Of a DNA stretch of 64,000 bases, positions 28,098 through 36,755 are shown piece after piece. The translations under genes were made by a program, and so were the position numbers. Below the pieces are notes generated by a model, which did no database searches, had not been told where the DNA came from, and worked only from the letters and a program-made list of their open reading frames with translations. Source of the DNA: Leucobacter edaphi (lineage in GTDB: Bacteria; Actinomycetota; Actinomycetes; Actinomycetales; Microbacteriaceae); contig NZ_JAEHOI010000002.1 of the NCBI RefSeq assembly GCF_016522535.1, forward strand, positions 124,001 to 188,000. The letters run 5' to 3'. The first letter of the stretch is position 1; the number at the start of each line of letters is the position of its first letter.

Positions 28098-28688
28098 ATG
28101 CGCAAGAACACGTCGCGCGGTGCGCGGGAGAGCGCGATCGCGAGCGGCTGGACCGTTCAGGGGGATCCCTCCGCGGATTCAGCGGCCCCGGAACCTGCCG
28201 GGACCGCAGCCGCTGGGTCCGAGCCCTCTGCCGCGATCGCGGAGGGTGCCGGAGTCGGGAGCGAGCAGCCGACGGTCGCGGCCGCCCCATCGGGCTCGGA
28301 TGCCAGCGCGAACGGCGAGGCAGCTGGACCCGGCGGGACCGAGACGGAGGGCGCGGAACCGGGAGAACGGGTCAGCAACCAGTTCTCCAACGTCGCCCTC
28401 GTGGTCCTCGGCGTCCTCGGTGGCCTCTACCTCCTCTACGCCTGGGTCTGGCTCAGCTGGGCGCAGTACTACGCGAGCGTCAATCAGGAGGTCGCGTCCG
28501 CGAGCGGCTCCCTCGGCGGCGTGCTGCAGCAGATCGTCTTCTGGGCGGCCCCGCTCGCGCCGATCCTGTGGTTCGTCTCGGTCCTCGCGCTGAACCGCGG
28601 GGCGAGCACGCTCAAGCACGCGGTCTGGCTGCTGATCGGCGCGATCGTGCTGTTCCCGCTGCCGCTGCTCTCCGGGGGTGCCTCATGA
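28098..28688 (+). CDS. Membrane protein of unknown function (two TM)
   Basis: A 196-residue protein with a long disordered N-terminus (about 1-90, rich in Ala, Gly, Pro, Ser and Glu), then two hydrophobic segments near 98-118 and 155-190. The start at ATG 28098 is supported by TAGAAT exactly 6 nt upstream and the absence of a Shine-Dalgarno sequence. It overlaps the next gene by ATGA. I do not recognise the family; a related architecture often accompanies serA in Microbacteriaceae, as far as I recall, but this is weak. Confidence 0.65.
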   Translation: MRKNTSRGARESAIASGWTVQGDPSADSAAPEPAGTAAAGSEPSAAIAEGAGVGSEQPTVAAAPSGSDASANGEAAGPGGTETEGAEPGERVSNQFSNVALVVLGVLGGLYLLYAWVWLSWAQYYASVNQEVASASGSLGGVLQQIVFWAAPLAPILWFVSVLALNRGASTLKHAVWLLIGAIVLFPLPLLSGGAS

Positions 28689-29008
28689 CTCGCAGGATCA
28701 TCGTCTGGGCGATCGGGATCCTGATCGCCGCGCTGTACGGGTACATGGTGGTTGCCGCGATCGGCAATTTCCTGCTCCTGCCGCAGATGGCGGCCTCGCT
28801 CGGCGTCGCGCTCACTCCCGTGGGCTGGGGCTGGCTGACGTTCGGCATCGCGCTTCCCGTCGTCGTCTTCGCCGTCGCGCTCGTGTTCGCCCGGAAGCGG
28901 TCGGCCTGGGTGCGGATCTTGCTCCTCGCGACCGGGCTGTGCTTCGCGGCTGCCGTGCAGCTCGAGGTGCTGCACATGGTCCCTCAGACGAGCTACTTCT
29001 CGGCCTGA
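28685..29008 (+). CDS. Small membrane protein of unknown function
   Basis: A 107-residue protein with three to four hydrophobic segments, starting with RIIVWAIGILIAALYGYMVV. ATG 28685 overlaps the preceding stop (ATGA), so the pair is translationally coupled. No catalytic motif is visible. Both genes lie between a divergent membrane protein and serA, and may be a small membrane complex. Confidence 0.65.
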   Translation: MTRRIIVWAIGILIAALYGYMVVAAIGNFLLLPQMAASLGVALTPVGWGWLTFGIALPVVVFAVALVFARKRSAWVRILLLATGLCFAAAVQLEVLHMVPQTSYFSA

Positions 29009-29111
29009 TCCGGCCGGCGATCCGCGCTCGATCCGCGCTTCGATCGGGCCGGCGCGCGCACGCGCTCGCGTTGCGTGACGTCACAGATGCGTCCGCGGCG
29101 GCGCGCGGCGG

Positions 29112-29117
29112 TAGACT
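29112..29117 (+). promoter_or_regulatory. -10 element of serA
   Basis: TAGACT followed by GGAG. The serA ATG is about 50 nt further on, unlike the leaderless genes; a nine-codon frame (29128-29157) begins about where the transcript would. Confidence 0.6.
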
Positions 29118-29127
29118 GGAGTCCTGC

Positions 29128-29157
29128 GTGTCGCTCACGCAGCCTCCCTATCGCTGA
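29128..29157 (+). other. Possible nine-codon leader ORF before serA
   Basis: GTG begins a frame reading VSLTQPPYR and stops with TGA, 17 nt before the serA ATG. GTG is 10 nt after the -10, near the predicted start site. It has no ribosome site of its own. Evidence is positional only. Confidence 0.3.
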
Positions 29158-29174
29158 CCCGAAGGACCCGCTTG

Positions 29175-30767
29175 ATGACTGCGCCGGTCGTGCTGATCGC
29201 TGAACAACTCTCGCCCGCAACTCTCGCCGCGCTCGGCCCCGACTTCGAGGTGGTGCACGTCGACGGCACTGACCGGGACGCGCTCCGCTCGGCGCTCGGC
29301 ACCGCAGACGCCGTGCTCGTGCGCTCCGCGACCCAGATCGACGCCGAGGCGCTCGGCTGGGCGCCCAAGCTCAAGGTGATCGCCCGCGCGGGCGTCGGCC
29401 TCGACAACGTCGACATCAAGGCGGCCACGCAGGCCGGCGTGATGGTCGTGAACGCGCCGACCTCGAACATCATCAGCGCCGCCGAGCTCACGGTCGCGCA
29501 CATCCTCGGCCTTGCGCGGCACCTGCCGCGCGCGCACGGCTCGCTGTCCGAGGGGCAGTGGAAGCGCTCCTCGTTCACGGGCACGGAGCTCTACGAGAAG
29601 ACCGTCGGCATCGTGGGCCTCGGCCGCATCGGCGCGCTCGTCGCCGAGCGGTTGAAGGGCTTCGGCGTCGAGCTCATCGCGTACGACCCCTACGTGACCC
29701 CGGTGCGCGCGCAGCAGCTCGGCGTCGAGCTCGTCTCGCTCGAGGAGCTCGTCTCGCGCGCCGACTTCCTCACGATTCACATGCCCCGCACGCCCGAGAC
29801 GCTCGGCATGATCGGCGCGGAGCAGCTGAAGGCCATGAAGCCGACCGCGTACGTCGTGAACGTCGCGCGCGGCGGCCTGATCGACGAGGCGGCCCTCGCC
29901 GGGGCGCTCGGCGCCGGCGAGATCGCTGGCGCGGCGCTCGACGTTTTCATGCAGGAGCCCCCGGCAGACGCGTCGCTCACCGGTCTGCCGAACGTCAACG
30001 TGACCCCGCACCTTGGCGCCTCCACGGAGGAGGCGCAGGAGAAGGCCGGCGTATCGGTCGCGAAGTCGGTGCGTCTCGCGCTCGCTGGCGATCTCGTGCC
30101 GGACGCGGTGAACGTCGCGGGCGGCGTCATCGACGAGTACGTGCGCCCGGGCCTCCCGCTCACGGAGAAGCTCGGCCAGGTGTTCGCTGGCCTCGCGGAC
30201 GGCCCGATCGGCTCGATCGACATCGAGGTGCACGGCGAGCTCGCCGAGCGCAACGTCGAGGCGATCCGCCTGGCCGCGCTGAAGGGCATCTTCTCGAAGG
30301 TCGTGAGCGATCCGGTGTCCTACGTCAACGCACCGCTCCTCGCCGAGCAGCGCAACGTCGAGGTCCGCTTCAGCAAGGACGGCGACTCGGAGAGCTACCG
30401 CAACGTCATCACGATCCGCGGCGCCCTCACCGACGGCACCCCGGTCTCGGTGTCGGGCACCCTCACCGGCCCGAAGCAGATCGAGAAGATCGTCGAGGTG
30501 AACGGCTACGAGCTCGAGCTCCCGATCCCCGCGCACCTGCTCGTGTTCAGCTACACGGATCGCCCGGGCATCGTCGCGACCTACGGCGGCCTGCTCGGCG
30601 ACGCCGGGGTGAACATCGCCGGGCTGCAGATCGCTCGCGACGAGAAGAAGGGCACCGCGCTGTCGGTGCTCTCGATCGACGCTCCGATCGACGAGGCGCT
30701 CGTCGCGAAGCTCTCGGAGGCGATCGGGGCCGACCGCCTGCAGACGATCGACGTCGAGGAGCTGTAG
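29175..30767 (+). CDS. serA: D-3-phosphoglycerate dehydrogenase, long (ACT-containing) form
   Basis: First enzyme of serine synthesis, oxidising 3-phosphoglycerate with NAD. The 530-residue protein is the long actinomycete form: a dehydrogenase core with GLGRIGALVAERL (NAD site) and VNVARGGLIDEAAL, then an allosteric substrate-binding domain (about 320-450) and a C-terminal ACT domain (FSYTDRPGIVATYGGLLGDA) for serine feedback. ATG 29175 is used; the TTG one codon upstream is unnecessary, and gaaggacccgcttg precedes the ATG. A hairpin terminator follows the stop. Confidence 0.95.
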   Translation: MTAPVVLIAEQLSPATLAALGPDFEVVHVDGTDRDALRSALGTADAVLVRSATQIDAEALGWAPKLKVIARAGVGLDNVDIKAATQAGVMVVNAPTSNIISAAELTVAHILGLARHLPRAHGSLSEGQWKRSSFTGTELYEKTVGIVGLGRIGALVAERLKGFGVELIAYDPYVTPVRAQQLGVELVSLEELVSRADFLTIHMPRTPETLGMIGAEQLKAMKPTAYVVNVARGGLIDEAALAGALGAGEIAGAALDVFMQEPPADASLTGLPNVNVTPHLGASTEEAQEKAGVSVAKSVRLALAGDLVPDAVNVAGGVIDEYVRPGLPLTEKLGQVFAGLADGPIGSIDIEVHGELAERNVEAIRLAALKGIFSKVVSDPVSYVNAPLLAEQRNVEVRFSKDGDSESYRNVITIRGALTDGTPVSVSGTLTGPKQIEKIVEVNGYELELPIPAHLLVFSYTDRPGIVATYGGLLGDAGVNIAGLQIARDEKKGTALSVLSIDAPIDEALVAKLSEAIGADRLQTIDVEEL

Positions 30768-30784
30768 TCCTCGAATCCGTGTCC

Positions 30785-30825
30785 GATGGCCCGTTCCGCT
30801 CCGCGGGGCGGGCCATCGTCGTTTT
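30785..30825 (+). terminator. Intrinsic terminator after serA
   Basis: gatggcccg (30785-30793) and cgggccatc (30809-30817) form a 9-bp stem, followed by gtcgtttt. Confidence 0.85.
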
Positions 30826-30876
30826 CGGGCCCGGATTCCGGGCCTGATCAGGGTCGCGGGATCGCGCTGCCGGGCG

Positions 30877-30882
30877 TAGGGT
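30877..30882 (+). promoter_or_regulatory. -10 element of the 30889 gene
   Basis: TAGGGT ends 6 nt before ATG 30889; leaderless transcript expected. Confidence 0.55.
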
Positions 30883-30888
30883 GAGCGC

Positions 30889-31368
30889 ATGGGCGAGGAA
30901 GCAGCACTCACGGAACTCGAGTTCACGGTGTTCGGGTTCATTTCGCGAACCCCCGCGGAGACGTACGAGGCGGTCGCCGATCCGGCGATCCTGAGCCGCT
31001 ATTTCACGACGGGAGGCGCGGCGGGCCGACTGGCCGCGGGGGAGCCCGTGACCTGGGATTTCGCGGACTTTCCCGGTGCGTTCCCGGTCGAAGTGCTGGA
31101 GGCGAACGCCCCGGACCTGATCCGGATCCGGTGGGCAGGCGAGCCGGCGAACCTCACCGATCCGGCTGGCACCGAGGTGAGCTTCGTCTTCCGCCCGGTC
31201 GACGGAGGAGCGCGCACGGAGGTGCGGATCACCGAGCGCGCCTGGCGCGTGACGCGCGGCGGCGCCGAGGCCGCGTTCGGGAACTGCATGGGGTGGACCG
31301 GCATGCTCGCCGCGATGAAGGCCTGGCTCGAGCACGGGGTCGTGCTGCGCGAGGGGTCCTACCGGTAA
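30889..31368 (+). CDS. SRPBCC/AHSA1-family protein
   Basis: A 159-residue protein of the START/Bet v1-like SRPBCC fold: the opening FISRTPAETYEAVADPAILS, the strand around EPVTWDFADFPGAFPVEVLE, and the C-terminal helix (GWTGMLAAMKAWLEHGV) are typical of AHSA1-type ligand-binding proteins. Such proteins bind hydrophobic ligands; the ligand here is unknown. ATG 30889 has a TAGGGT 6 nt upstream. It is not obviously in an operon with serA, which has its own terminator. Confidence 0.78.
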   Translation: MGEEAALTELEFTVFGFISRTPAETYEAVADPAILSRYFTTGGAAGRLAAGEPVTWDFADFPGAFPVEVLEANAPDLIRIRWAGEPANLTDPAGTEVSFVFRPVDGGARTEVRITERAWRVTRGGAEAAFGNCMGWTGMLAAMKAWLEHGVVLREGSYR

Positions 31369-31422
31369 CGGCGGCCTCCGAGAACGGCCGATCCCAACCG
31401 GGCTTTCTTGCGGTCCGGATGG

Positions 31423-31428
31423 TAGACT
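31423..31428 (+). promoter_or_regulatory. -10 element of pnp
   Basis: TAGACT followed by GGAGG. The predicted start site near 31435 coincides with the foot of a hairpin (gtgggc-gttt-gcccac, 31435-31450). Confidence 0.6.
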
Positions 31429-31434
31429 GGAGGG

Positions 31435-31613
31435 GTGGGCGTTTGCCCACGACCAAAGATGAACCGAGCACGAGGCCGGCTGGTCTTCGGTGGTGGATCC
31501 CTCTCGGGCGCAGTGCGCCGCGAAGGAGGGTGGTCTTCTACTGTTGATCAGCACCCGCGATCGTTCTGACGCGGGCACCCAGCCGCGTGCTCATCCTGAT
31601 GATTGGAGCACCC
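31435..31613 (+). promoter_or_regulatory. Structured pnp leader RNA
   Basis: About 180 nt of untranslated leader. A 6-bp hairpin opens it (31435-31450). Further on, ccctctcgggcgc and gcgccgcgaaggaggg can pair, flanked by two copies of tggtcttc. PNPase often controls its own leader in other bacteria; that role here is inferred. Confidence 0.5.
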
Positions 31614-33869
31614 GTGGAGGGTCCTGAGATCAAGTTCGCCGAGGCCGTTCTCGACAACGGCAAGTTCGGTAAGCGCACTATCCGGTTCGAGACCGGCCGC
31701 CTGGCTCAGCAGGCGCAGGGCGCAGTCGCTGCGTACCTCGATGAGGAGACCATGCTCCTCTCGGCGACCAGCGCGTCGAAGCACCCGAAGGATCACTTCG
31801 ACTTCTTCCCGCTGACGGTCGATGTCGAGGAGCGCTCGTACGCCGCCGGCAAGATCCCCGGCTCGTTCTTCCGCCGCGAGGGCCGCCCCTCGACCGAGGC
31901 GATCCTCGTCTGCCGCCTGATCGATCGCCCGCTGCGCCCGTCGTTCGTCGACGGCCTCCGCAACGAGGTCCAGATCGTCATCACCGTCCTGAGCATCGCC
32001 CCCGGCGAGTTCTACGACGCGCTTGCGATCAACGCGGCGAGCGCCTCGACGCAGATCTCGGGTCTCCCGTTCTCGGGCCCGATCGCCGGTGTGCGCCTCG
32101 CGCTCATCGACGGCCAGTGGGTTGCGTTCCCGAACGTCGAGCAGCTGCAGGACGCGGTGTTCGACCTCACTGTCGCCGGCCGTCTCGTGACGAAGGCCGA
32201 CGGCACCGAGGATGTCGCGATCATGATGGTTGAGGCCGAGGCGACCGAGGGCAGCTGGAACCTCATCAAGGCCGGCGCTACGAAGCCCGACGAGGCCGTT
32301 GTCGCGCAGGGCCTCGAGGCCGCGAAGCCGTTCCTCTCGCAGCTCGCGAAGGCTCAGGAGCAGCTCGCAGCGCAGTCGGCCAAGGAGGTCCAGGACTACC
32401 CGGTCTTCCTGCCCTACACCGATGAGGCATACGCTGCTGTTGCGGAGCTCGCCGAGGGCGAGCTCGCCGGCATCTACCAGATCGCCGACAAGCAGGAGCG
32501 CCAGGACGCCGACGACGCGCTGAAGGCGCGCGTCAAGGAGGCCATCGCCGCCAAGATCGAGGCGGGGGAGCTCCCGGCCGAGGTCGAGGGTCAGGTGTCC
32601 GCCGCCTACAAGTCCGTCACGAAGAAGATCGTCCGCGGCCGCATCCTCTCCGAGGGCGCCCGCATCGACGGCCGCGGCCTGCGCGACATCCGCGCGCTCG
32701 ACGCCGAGGTCCAGGTCATTCCCCGCGTGCACGGCTCGGCGATCTTCCAGCGCGGCGAGACCCAGATCATGGGTGTCTCCACGCTGAACATGCTCAAGAT
32801 GGAGCAGCAGATCGACTCGCTGTCGCCCGTCACGAGCAAGCGGTACATGCACCACTACAACTTCCCGCCGTACTCGACCGGTGAGACCGGCCGCGTCGGC
32901 AGCCCGAAGCGCCGCGAGATCGGGCACGGCTTCCTCGCCGAGCGCGCGCTCGTTCCGGTGCTCCCGAGCCGCGAGGAGTTCCCCTACGCGATCCGCCAGG
33001 TGTCCGAGGCGCTCGGCTCCAACGGCTCGACGTCGATGGGCTCCGTCTGCGCCTCGACCCTGTCGCTGCTCAACGCCGGCGTGCCGCTGCGCGCGCCCGT
33101 CGCGGGCATCGCGATGGGCCTCGTCTCCGACGAGGTCGACGGCGAGACCCGCTACGCGACCCTCACCGACATCCTCGGTGCCGAGGACGCGCTCGGCGAC
33201 ATGGACTTCAAGGTCGCTGGCACCCCGGACTTCGTGACCGCGCTCCAGCTCGACACGAAGCTCGACGGCATCCCCTCGGACGTCCTCGCCGGCGCGCTGT
33301 CGCAGGCGAAGGAGGCTCGCACCACGATCCTCGACGTGCTCAACCAGGCGATCGACACCCCCGACGAGATGGCGCCCACCGCGCCCCGCGTCATCACGGT
33401 GCAGATCCCGGTCGACAAGATCGGCGAGCTCATCGGGCCCAAGGGCAAGACGATCAACGGTATCCAGGACGAGACCGGCGCCGACATCTCCATCGATGAC
33501 GACGGCACCGTCTACATCGGCGCGACCGACGGCCCCGCGGCCGAGGCCGCCCGCGCCCAGGTCAACGCGATCGCGAACCCGCAGAACCCCGAGGTCGGCG
33601 AGCAGTACCTCGGTACGGTCGTGAAGAACGCCGCCTTCGGCGCCTTCATCTCCCTGCTCCCGGGCAAGGACGGCCTGCTGCACATCTCCGAGGTGCGTAA
33701 GCTCGCCGGCGGCAAGCGCATCGAGAGCGTCGACGACGTCCTGTCGATCGGCCAGAAGCTGCTCGTGAAGATCACGAAGGTCGACGACCGCGGCAAGCTC
33801 TCGCTCGAGCCCGTGCTCGAGGAGCAGGCGGCCGAGGAGGTCTCGGAAGAGGCCCCCGCCGCCGAGTAG
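31614..33869 (+). CDS. pnp: Polyribonucleotide nucleotidyltransferase (PNPase)
   Basis: Phosphorolytic 3'-5' exoribonuclease, trimeric, central to RNA decay. The 751-residue product has two RNase PH domains (about 1-215 and 340-560), with conserved [13 protein letters not shown] and [20 protein letters not shown] in the first, and RRREIGHG plus [15 protein letters not shown] residues in the second, then a KH domain ([16 protein letters not shown]) and S1 domain. GTG 31614 is chosen because [13 protein letters not shown] is the conserved beginning and ggag lies upstream; the longer open frame is leader. rpsO, its usual upstream neighbour, is absent. Confidence 0.95.
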   Translation: MEGPEIKFAEAVLDNGKFGKRTIRFETGRLAQQAQGAVAAYLDEETMLLSATSASKHPKDHFDFFPLTVDVEERSYAAGKIPGSFFRREGRPSTEAILVCRLIDRPLRPSFVDGLRNEVQIVITVLSIAPGEFYDALAINAASASTQISGLPFSGPIAGVRLALIDGQWVAFPNVEQLQDAVFDLTVAGRLVTKADGTEDVAIMMVEAEATEGSWNLIKAGATKPDEAVVAQGLEAAKPFLSQLAKAQEQLAAQSAKEVQDYPVFLPYTDEAYAAVAELAEGELAGIYQIADKQERQDADDALKARVKEAIAAKIEAGELPAEVEGQVSAAYKSVTKKIVRGRILSEGARIDGRGLRDIRALDAEVQVIPRVHGSAIFQRGETQIMGVSTLNMLKMEQQIDSLSPVTSKRYMHHYNFPPYSTGETGRVGSPKRREIGHGFLAERALVPVLPSREEFPYAIRQVSEALGSNGSTSMGSVCASTLSLLNAGVPLRAPVAGIAMGLVSDEVDGETRYATLTDILGAEDALGDMDFKVAGTPDFVTALQLDTKLDGIPSDVLAGALSQAKEARTTILDVLNQAIDTPDEMAPTAPRVITVQIPVDKIGELIGPKGKTINGIQDETGADISIDDDGTVYIGATDGPAAEAARAQVNAIANPQNPEVGEQYLGTVVKNAAFGAFISLLPGKDGLLHISEVRKLAGGKRIESVDDVLSIGQKLLVKITKVDDRGKLSLEPVLEEQAAEEVSEEAPAAE

Positions 33870-33886
33870 TCCCAGACTGCTCCGCC

Positions 33887-33932
33887 CGGAAGCGCCCGTC
33901 GCACCCCGCAGGGGGAGCGGCGGGCGCTTCCG
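33887..33932 (+). terminator. Terminator after pnp
   Basis: cggaagcgcccg (33887-33898) and its exact complement (33921-33932) give a 12-bp stem with a large loop, 18 nt after the pnp stop. Confidence 0.85.
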
Positions 33933-33961
33933 CGTTCACGGACTTTGTCGGACGTACCCAA

Positions 33962-33967
33962 TAGGCT
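33962..33967 (+). promoter_or_regulatory. -10 element of the M16 protease gene
   Basis: TAGGCT ends 6 nt before ATG 33974, which therefore is a better start than the GTG at 33968. Confidence 0.62.
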
Positions 33968-33973
33968 GTGCGC

Positions 33974-35368
33974 ATGCATGAACCCGTGAAGCTGCCCCTG
34001 GACGCCCCCGAGCTCGAGACCGAGCTGAGCGGGGGTTTCGTGCGGCGCACGGTGCACCCGTCCGGGCTGCGCGTGCTCACCGAGCGCATGCCGGGGGCGC
34101 GGAGCGCCACGATCGGGTTCTGGGTGGGGGTCGGATCTCGTGATGAACAGGGGGAACGCGGTGACGCGCCCGGGAGTCTCGGGTCCACGCACTTCCTCGA
34201 GCACCTGCTGTTCAAGGGCACGCCCACCCGAGACGCCTACCAGATCGCCACGAGCTTCGACCGGATCGGCGCGGAGAACAACGCGCTCACGGCCAAGGAG
34301 TACACCTGCTACTACGCGAAGGTGCGGGACGCCGACGTTGAGCACTCGGTGAACGTGCTCGCCGACATGGTGACGAACTCGCTGCTCGACCCGGGGGAGT
34401 TCGACATGGAGCGCGGCGTGATCCTCGAGGAGCTCGCCATGGCATCGGACGACCTGGCGGACGTCGCGAGCGAGCGCCTGTTCGAGGTGGTGCTGGGAGA
34501 TCACCCGCTCGGGCGGCCGATCGGCGGCAACCCCGAGACGATCAGGGAGGCGCGGCGCGATGCCGTCGATCGCCACTATCGGGATCGCTACGATCCCTCG
34601 ACGCTCGTCGTGACGGCCGCGGGGGCCGTGGACCACGATCGGCTCGTCGATCTCGTGCTCACGGCGCTCAACGCGTCGCCGGAGGAGCGCTGGCACACGG
34701 GTGGCGCGGCAACTCCCGTGCGGCGCGCGCAGAGTTCCGAGGCGTCCAGCGCCGCTCCGGGGGCGAACGGGGGAGCGGCCGCGGTGCGCACCCAGCCCGT
34801 CGTCGACATCACGGAGCGCCCGTCCGAGCAGATCAACCTGATGATCGGCACGCGCGGCTTCTCGTCGAGCGACCCGCGCCGCTTCGCGTTCGGCGTCATG
34901 AACTCGGTGCTCGGAGGAGGAATGTCGAGCCGCCTGTTCCAGGAGATCCGCGAGAAGCGGGGCCTGGCCTACACGGCCTACTCGTTCGGAGCCAGTTACT
35001 CCGACGCCGGCCTGTTCGGCATGTACGCCGGTACGGCTCCCGCGAACGCGTCCGAGGTCGTCGAGCTGAGCCGCGCGGAACTGCGCAGGATCGCCGAGGA
35101 TGGCATCACCGAGGAGGAGCGGGAGGACGCGCTGGGCCAGATCGCCGGCTCCTCTGCGCTCGCGCTCGAGGACTCGGAGACGCGCATGGGCAGGCTCGCC
35201 CGCGCCGAACTCGGCAGTGGCGAGCTGTTCGACCTCGACACCTCGCTCGAGCGCTTCGCGGCCGTCACCGCCGCGGATATCCGCGCCGTCGCCGCGCACC
35301 TCGACGCGCAGCCGATGTCGGTCGTGGCCGTTGGCGACGCCTCGCGCTCGCAGCTCTCGGCGGGCTGA
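33974..35368 (+). CDS. M16-family zinc metallopeptidase
   Basis: A 464-residue insulinase-type protease related to mitochondrial processing peptidase. The inverted zinc motif HxxEH is present as HFLEH (His73, Glu76, His77), and the second-half GGGMSSRLFQEIREKRGLAY and AYSFGASYSDAGLF match the family. Only one subunit gene is present, so it may act as a homodimer. It lies between pnp and dapB, as in many actinomycetes. The start is set by TAGGCT 6 nt upstream; without it the GTG at 33968 would be the alternative, but that falls inside the spacer to the -10. Substrate unknown. Confidence 0.88.
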   Translation: MHEPVKLPLDAPELETELSGGFVRRTVHPSGLRVLTERMPGARSATIGFWVGVGSRDEQGERGDAPGSLGSTHFLEHLLFKGTPTRDAYQIATSFDRIGAENNALTAKEYTCYYAKVRDADVEHSVNVLADMVTNSLLDPGEFDMERGVILEELAMASDDLADVASERLFEVVLGDHPLGRPIGGNPETIREARRDAVDRHYRDRYDPSTLVVTAAGAVDHDRLVDLVLTALNASPEERWHTGGAATPVRRAQSSEASSAAPGANGGAAAVRTQPVVDITERPSEQINLMIGTRGFSSSDPRRFAFGVMNSVLGGGMSSRLFQEIREKRGLAYTAYSFGASYSDAGLFGMYAGTAPANASEVVELSRAELRRIAEDGITEEEREDALGQIAGSSALALEDSETRMGRLARAELGSGELFDLDTSLERFAAVTAADIRAVAAHLDAQPMSVVAVGDASRSQLSAG

Positions 35369-35384
35369 TCAGGATCTCCGAGAG

Positions 35385-35390
35385 TAGAAT
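35385..35390 (+). promoter_or_regulatory. -10 element of dapB
   Basis: TAGAAT ends 6 nt before the dapB ATG; leaderless transcript expected. Confidence 0.65.
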
Positions 35391-35396
35391 CGAAGC

Positions 35397-36152
35397 ATGT
35401 CTGTGAGCGTCGCCGTCGCGGGTGCCACGGGGCGCCTCGGCACCCTGGTCTGCGAAGTCATCGAGGAGCATCCGGAGTTCGAGCTCGGTGCACGGCTCAC
35501 GAGCCGGAGCGGCCCCGATGAGGGCGGCGAAGCGGAGATCCTGGTGGACGTGAGCCACCCGGACGCCTCGCCCGGGATCGTCGAGCGCGCCATCTCGCGC
35601 GGGCAGCGGGTGATCGTCGGCACGAGCGGCTGGGACGCCGAGCGTCTCGCGGCGCTGCGGGCGCGCCTCGCCGAACTTCCGGGCACCGGTGCGATCGTCG
35701 TGCCGAACTTCTCGCTCGGCTCGGTGCTCGGCAGCACCCTCGCGCGGATCGCGGCGCCCTTCTACGATTCGATCGAGATCGTCGAGGCCCATCACCCGCG
35801 GAAGGTCGACTCGCCCTCGGGAACCGCCGTGCGCACCGCGGAGCAGATGGCAGAGGCCCGCGGACACCGCACGGTCGAGGCTCCGTTCCCGGAGCAGCCA
35901 GCGCGCGGACAGCTCATCGCGGGCATCCCCGTGCACAGCCTGCGTCTCGCGGGGGTCGTGGCGAAGCAGGAGGTGCACCTCGGCGGGGCCGGGGAAACCC
36001 TGACGATCACGCACGACACGCACTCGAACGAGGCGTACCGGGCGGGCATCCGCGCGGCACTCGAGGCCGTCACCGGGCTAACCGGCCTCACGGTCGGCCT
36101 CGACAGCCTGCTCGGGCTCGACCGCATCGGCGCGGCCGGGGAGACGCGTTGA
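35397..36152 (+). CDS. dapB: 4-hydroxy-tetrahydrodipicolinate reductase
   Basis: Reduces the product of DapA in the diaminopimelate/lysine pathway. The 251-residue protein has the glycine-rich VAVAGATGRLGTLV dinucleotide site, VPNFSLGSVLGS and the catalytic histidines in EAHHPRKVDSPSGT. ATG 35397 lies 6 nt after a TAGAAT. dapA is about 4.5 kb downstream and dapF about 21 kb downstream, so the three dap genes are scattered through the same block. The stop overlaps the next TTG start. Confidence 0.95.
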   Translation: MSVSVAVAGATGRLGTLVCEVIEEHPEFELGARLTSRSGPDEGGEAEILVDVSHPDASPGIVERAISRGQRVIVGTSGWDAERLAALRARLAELPGTGAIVVPNFSLGSVLGSTLARIAAPFYDSIEIVEAHHPRKVDSPSGTAVRTAEQMAEARGHRTVEAPFPEQPARGQLIAGIPVHSLRLAGVVAKQEVHLGGAGETLTITHDTHSNEAYRAGIRAALEAVTGLTGLTVGLDSLLGLDRIGAAGETR

Positions 36153-36610
36153 GCGCGAGGCTGCGCGCGATCATCGGCGTCGTGATCATGAGCGTCCTGC
36201 TCGTGCTCTACTTCGTCTTCGTCGGCGTGCGCGCGATCGCGCTGATCTCGTCCGGCACGCTGGTCGCGGTCGTGATGGGCGTCGCAATGCTCGTGCTCCC
36301 GATCATCGGGGTGTGGGCGCTGTGGCGGGAGATCCGCTTCGGGATCGCCTCGACGCGCCTCGCCGATCGTCTCGCGGACCTCGGTCTCATGCCGGAAGAG
36401 CCGGTTGCCACGCTGCCGTCGGGGCGTCCGGTGCGTCAGGACGCCGAGGCCGCGTTCCCGAAGTACCGCGAGGAGGCGGAGTCCGCCCCGGAATCGTGGA
36501 CCTCGTGGATGCGGCTCGGGATCGTGTACGACGCGTGCGGTGACCGAAAGCGCGCCAGAGCGGCGATCCGACAAGCGATTAAGCTCGAAAACAACGAAAT
36601 CCGTAGCTGA
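36149..36610 (+). CDS. Membrane protein with a TPR-like tail
   Basis: A 153-residue protein beginning at TTG 36149, which overlaps the dapB stop (TTGA). Two hydrophobic segments (about 8-28 and 36-58) are followed by a basic, helical region with one TPR-like hairpin (WMRLGIVYDACGDRKRARAAI, then RQAIKLEN). The family is common beside dapB in Microbacteriaceae as I recall, but I cannot assign a function. Confidence 0.6.
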   Translation: MSARLRAIIGVVIMSVLLVLYFVFVGVRAIALISSGTLVAVVMGVAMLVLPIIGVWALWREIRFGIASTRLADRLADLGLMPEEPVATLPSGRPVRQDAEAAFPKYREEAESAPESWTSWMRLGIVYDACGDRKRARAAIRQAIKLENNEIRS

Positions 36611-36755
36611 TCGCCCAAGAATTAGGGAATTCTGTTACACCGGCTTACAATCTTCGGCGGACAACAGCGGACGGAGCCCAGACGACTCCGCCAGATTTTC
36701 ACCGCTGTCAGGAGTTGATATCGCGCACGGCTGCGCAGGAAAGCACGGTGGTTTC

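Noticed and set aside
31548-33683. A 711-codon minus-strand frame opposite pnp
   Set aside because: Antisense shadow; the plus strand is a full PNPase.
33968-33973. GTG 33968 as start of the M16 protease
   Set aside because: It follows the -10 directly and would lie upstream of the predicted start site.
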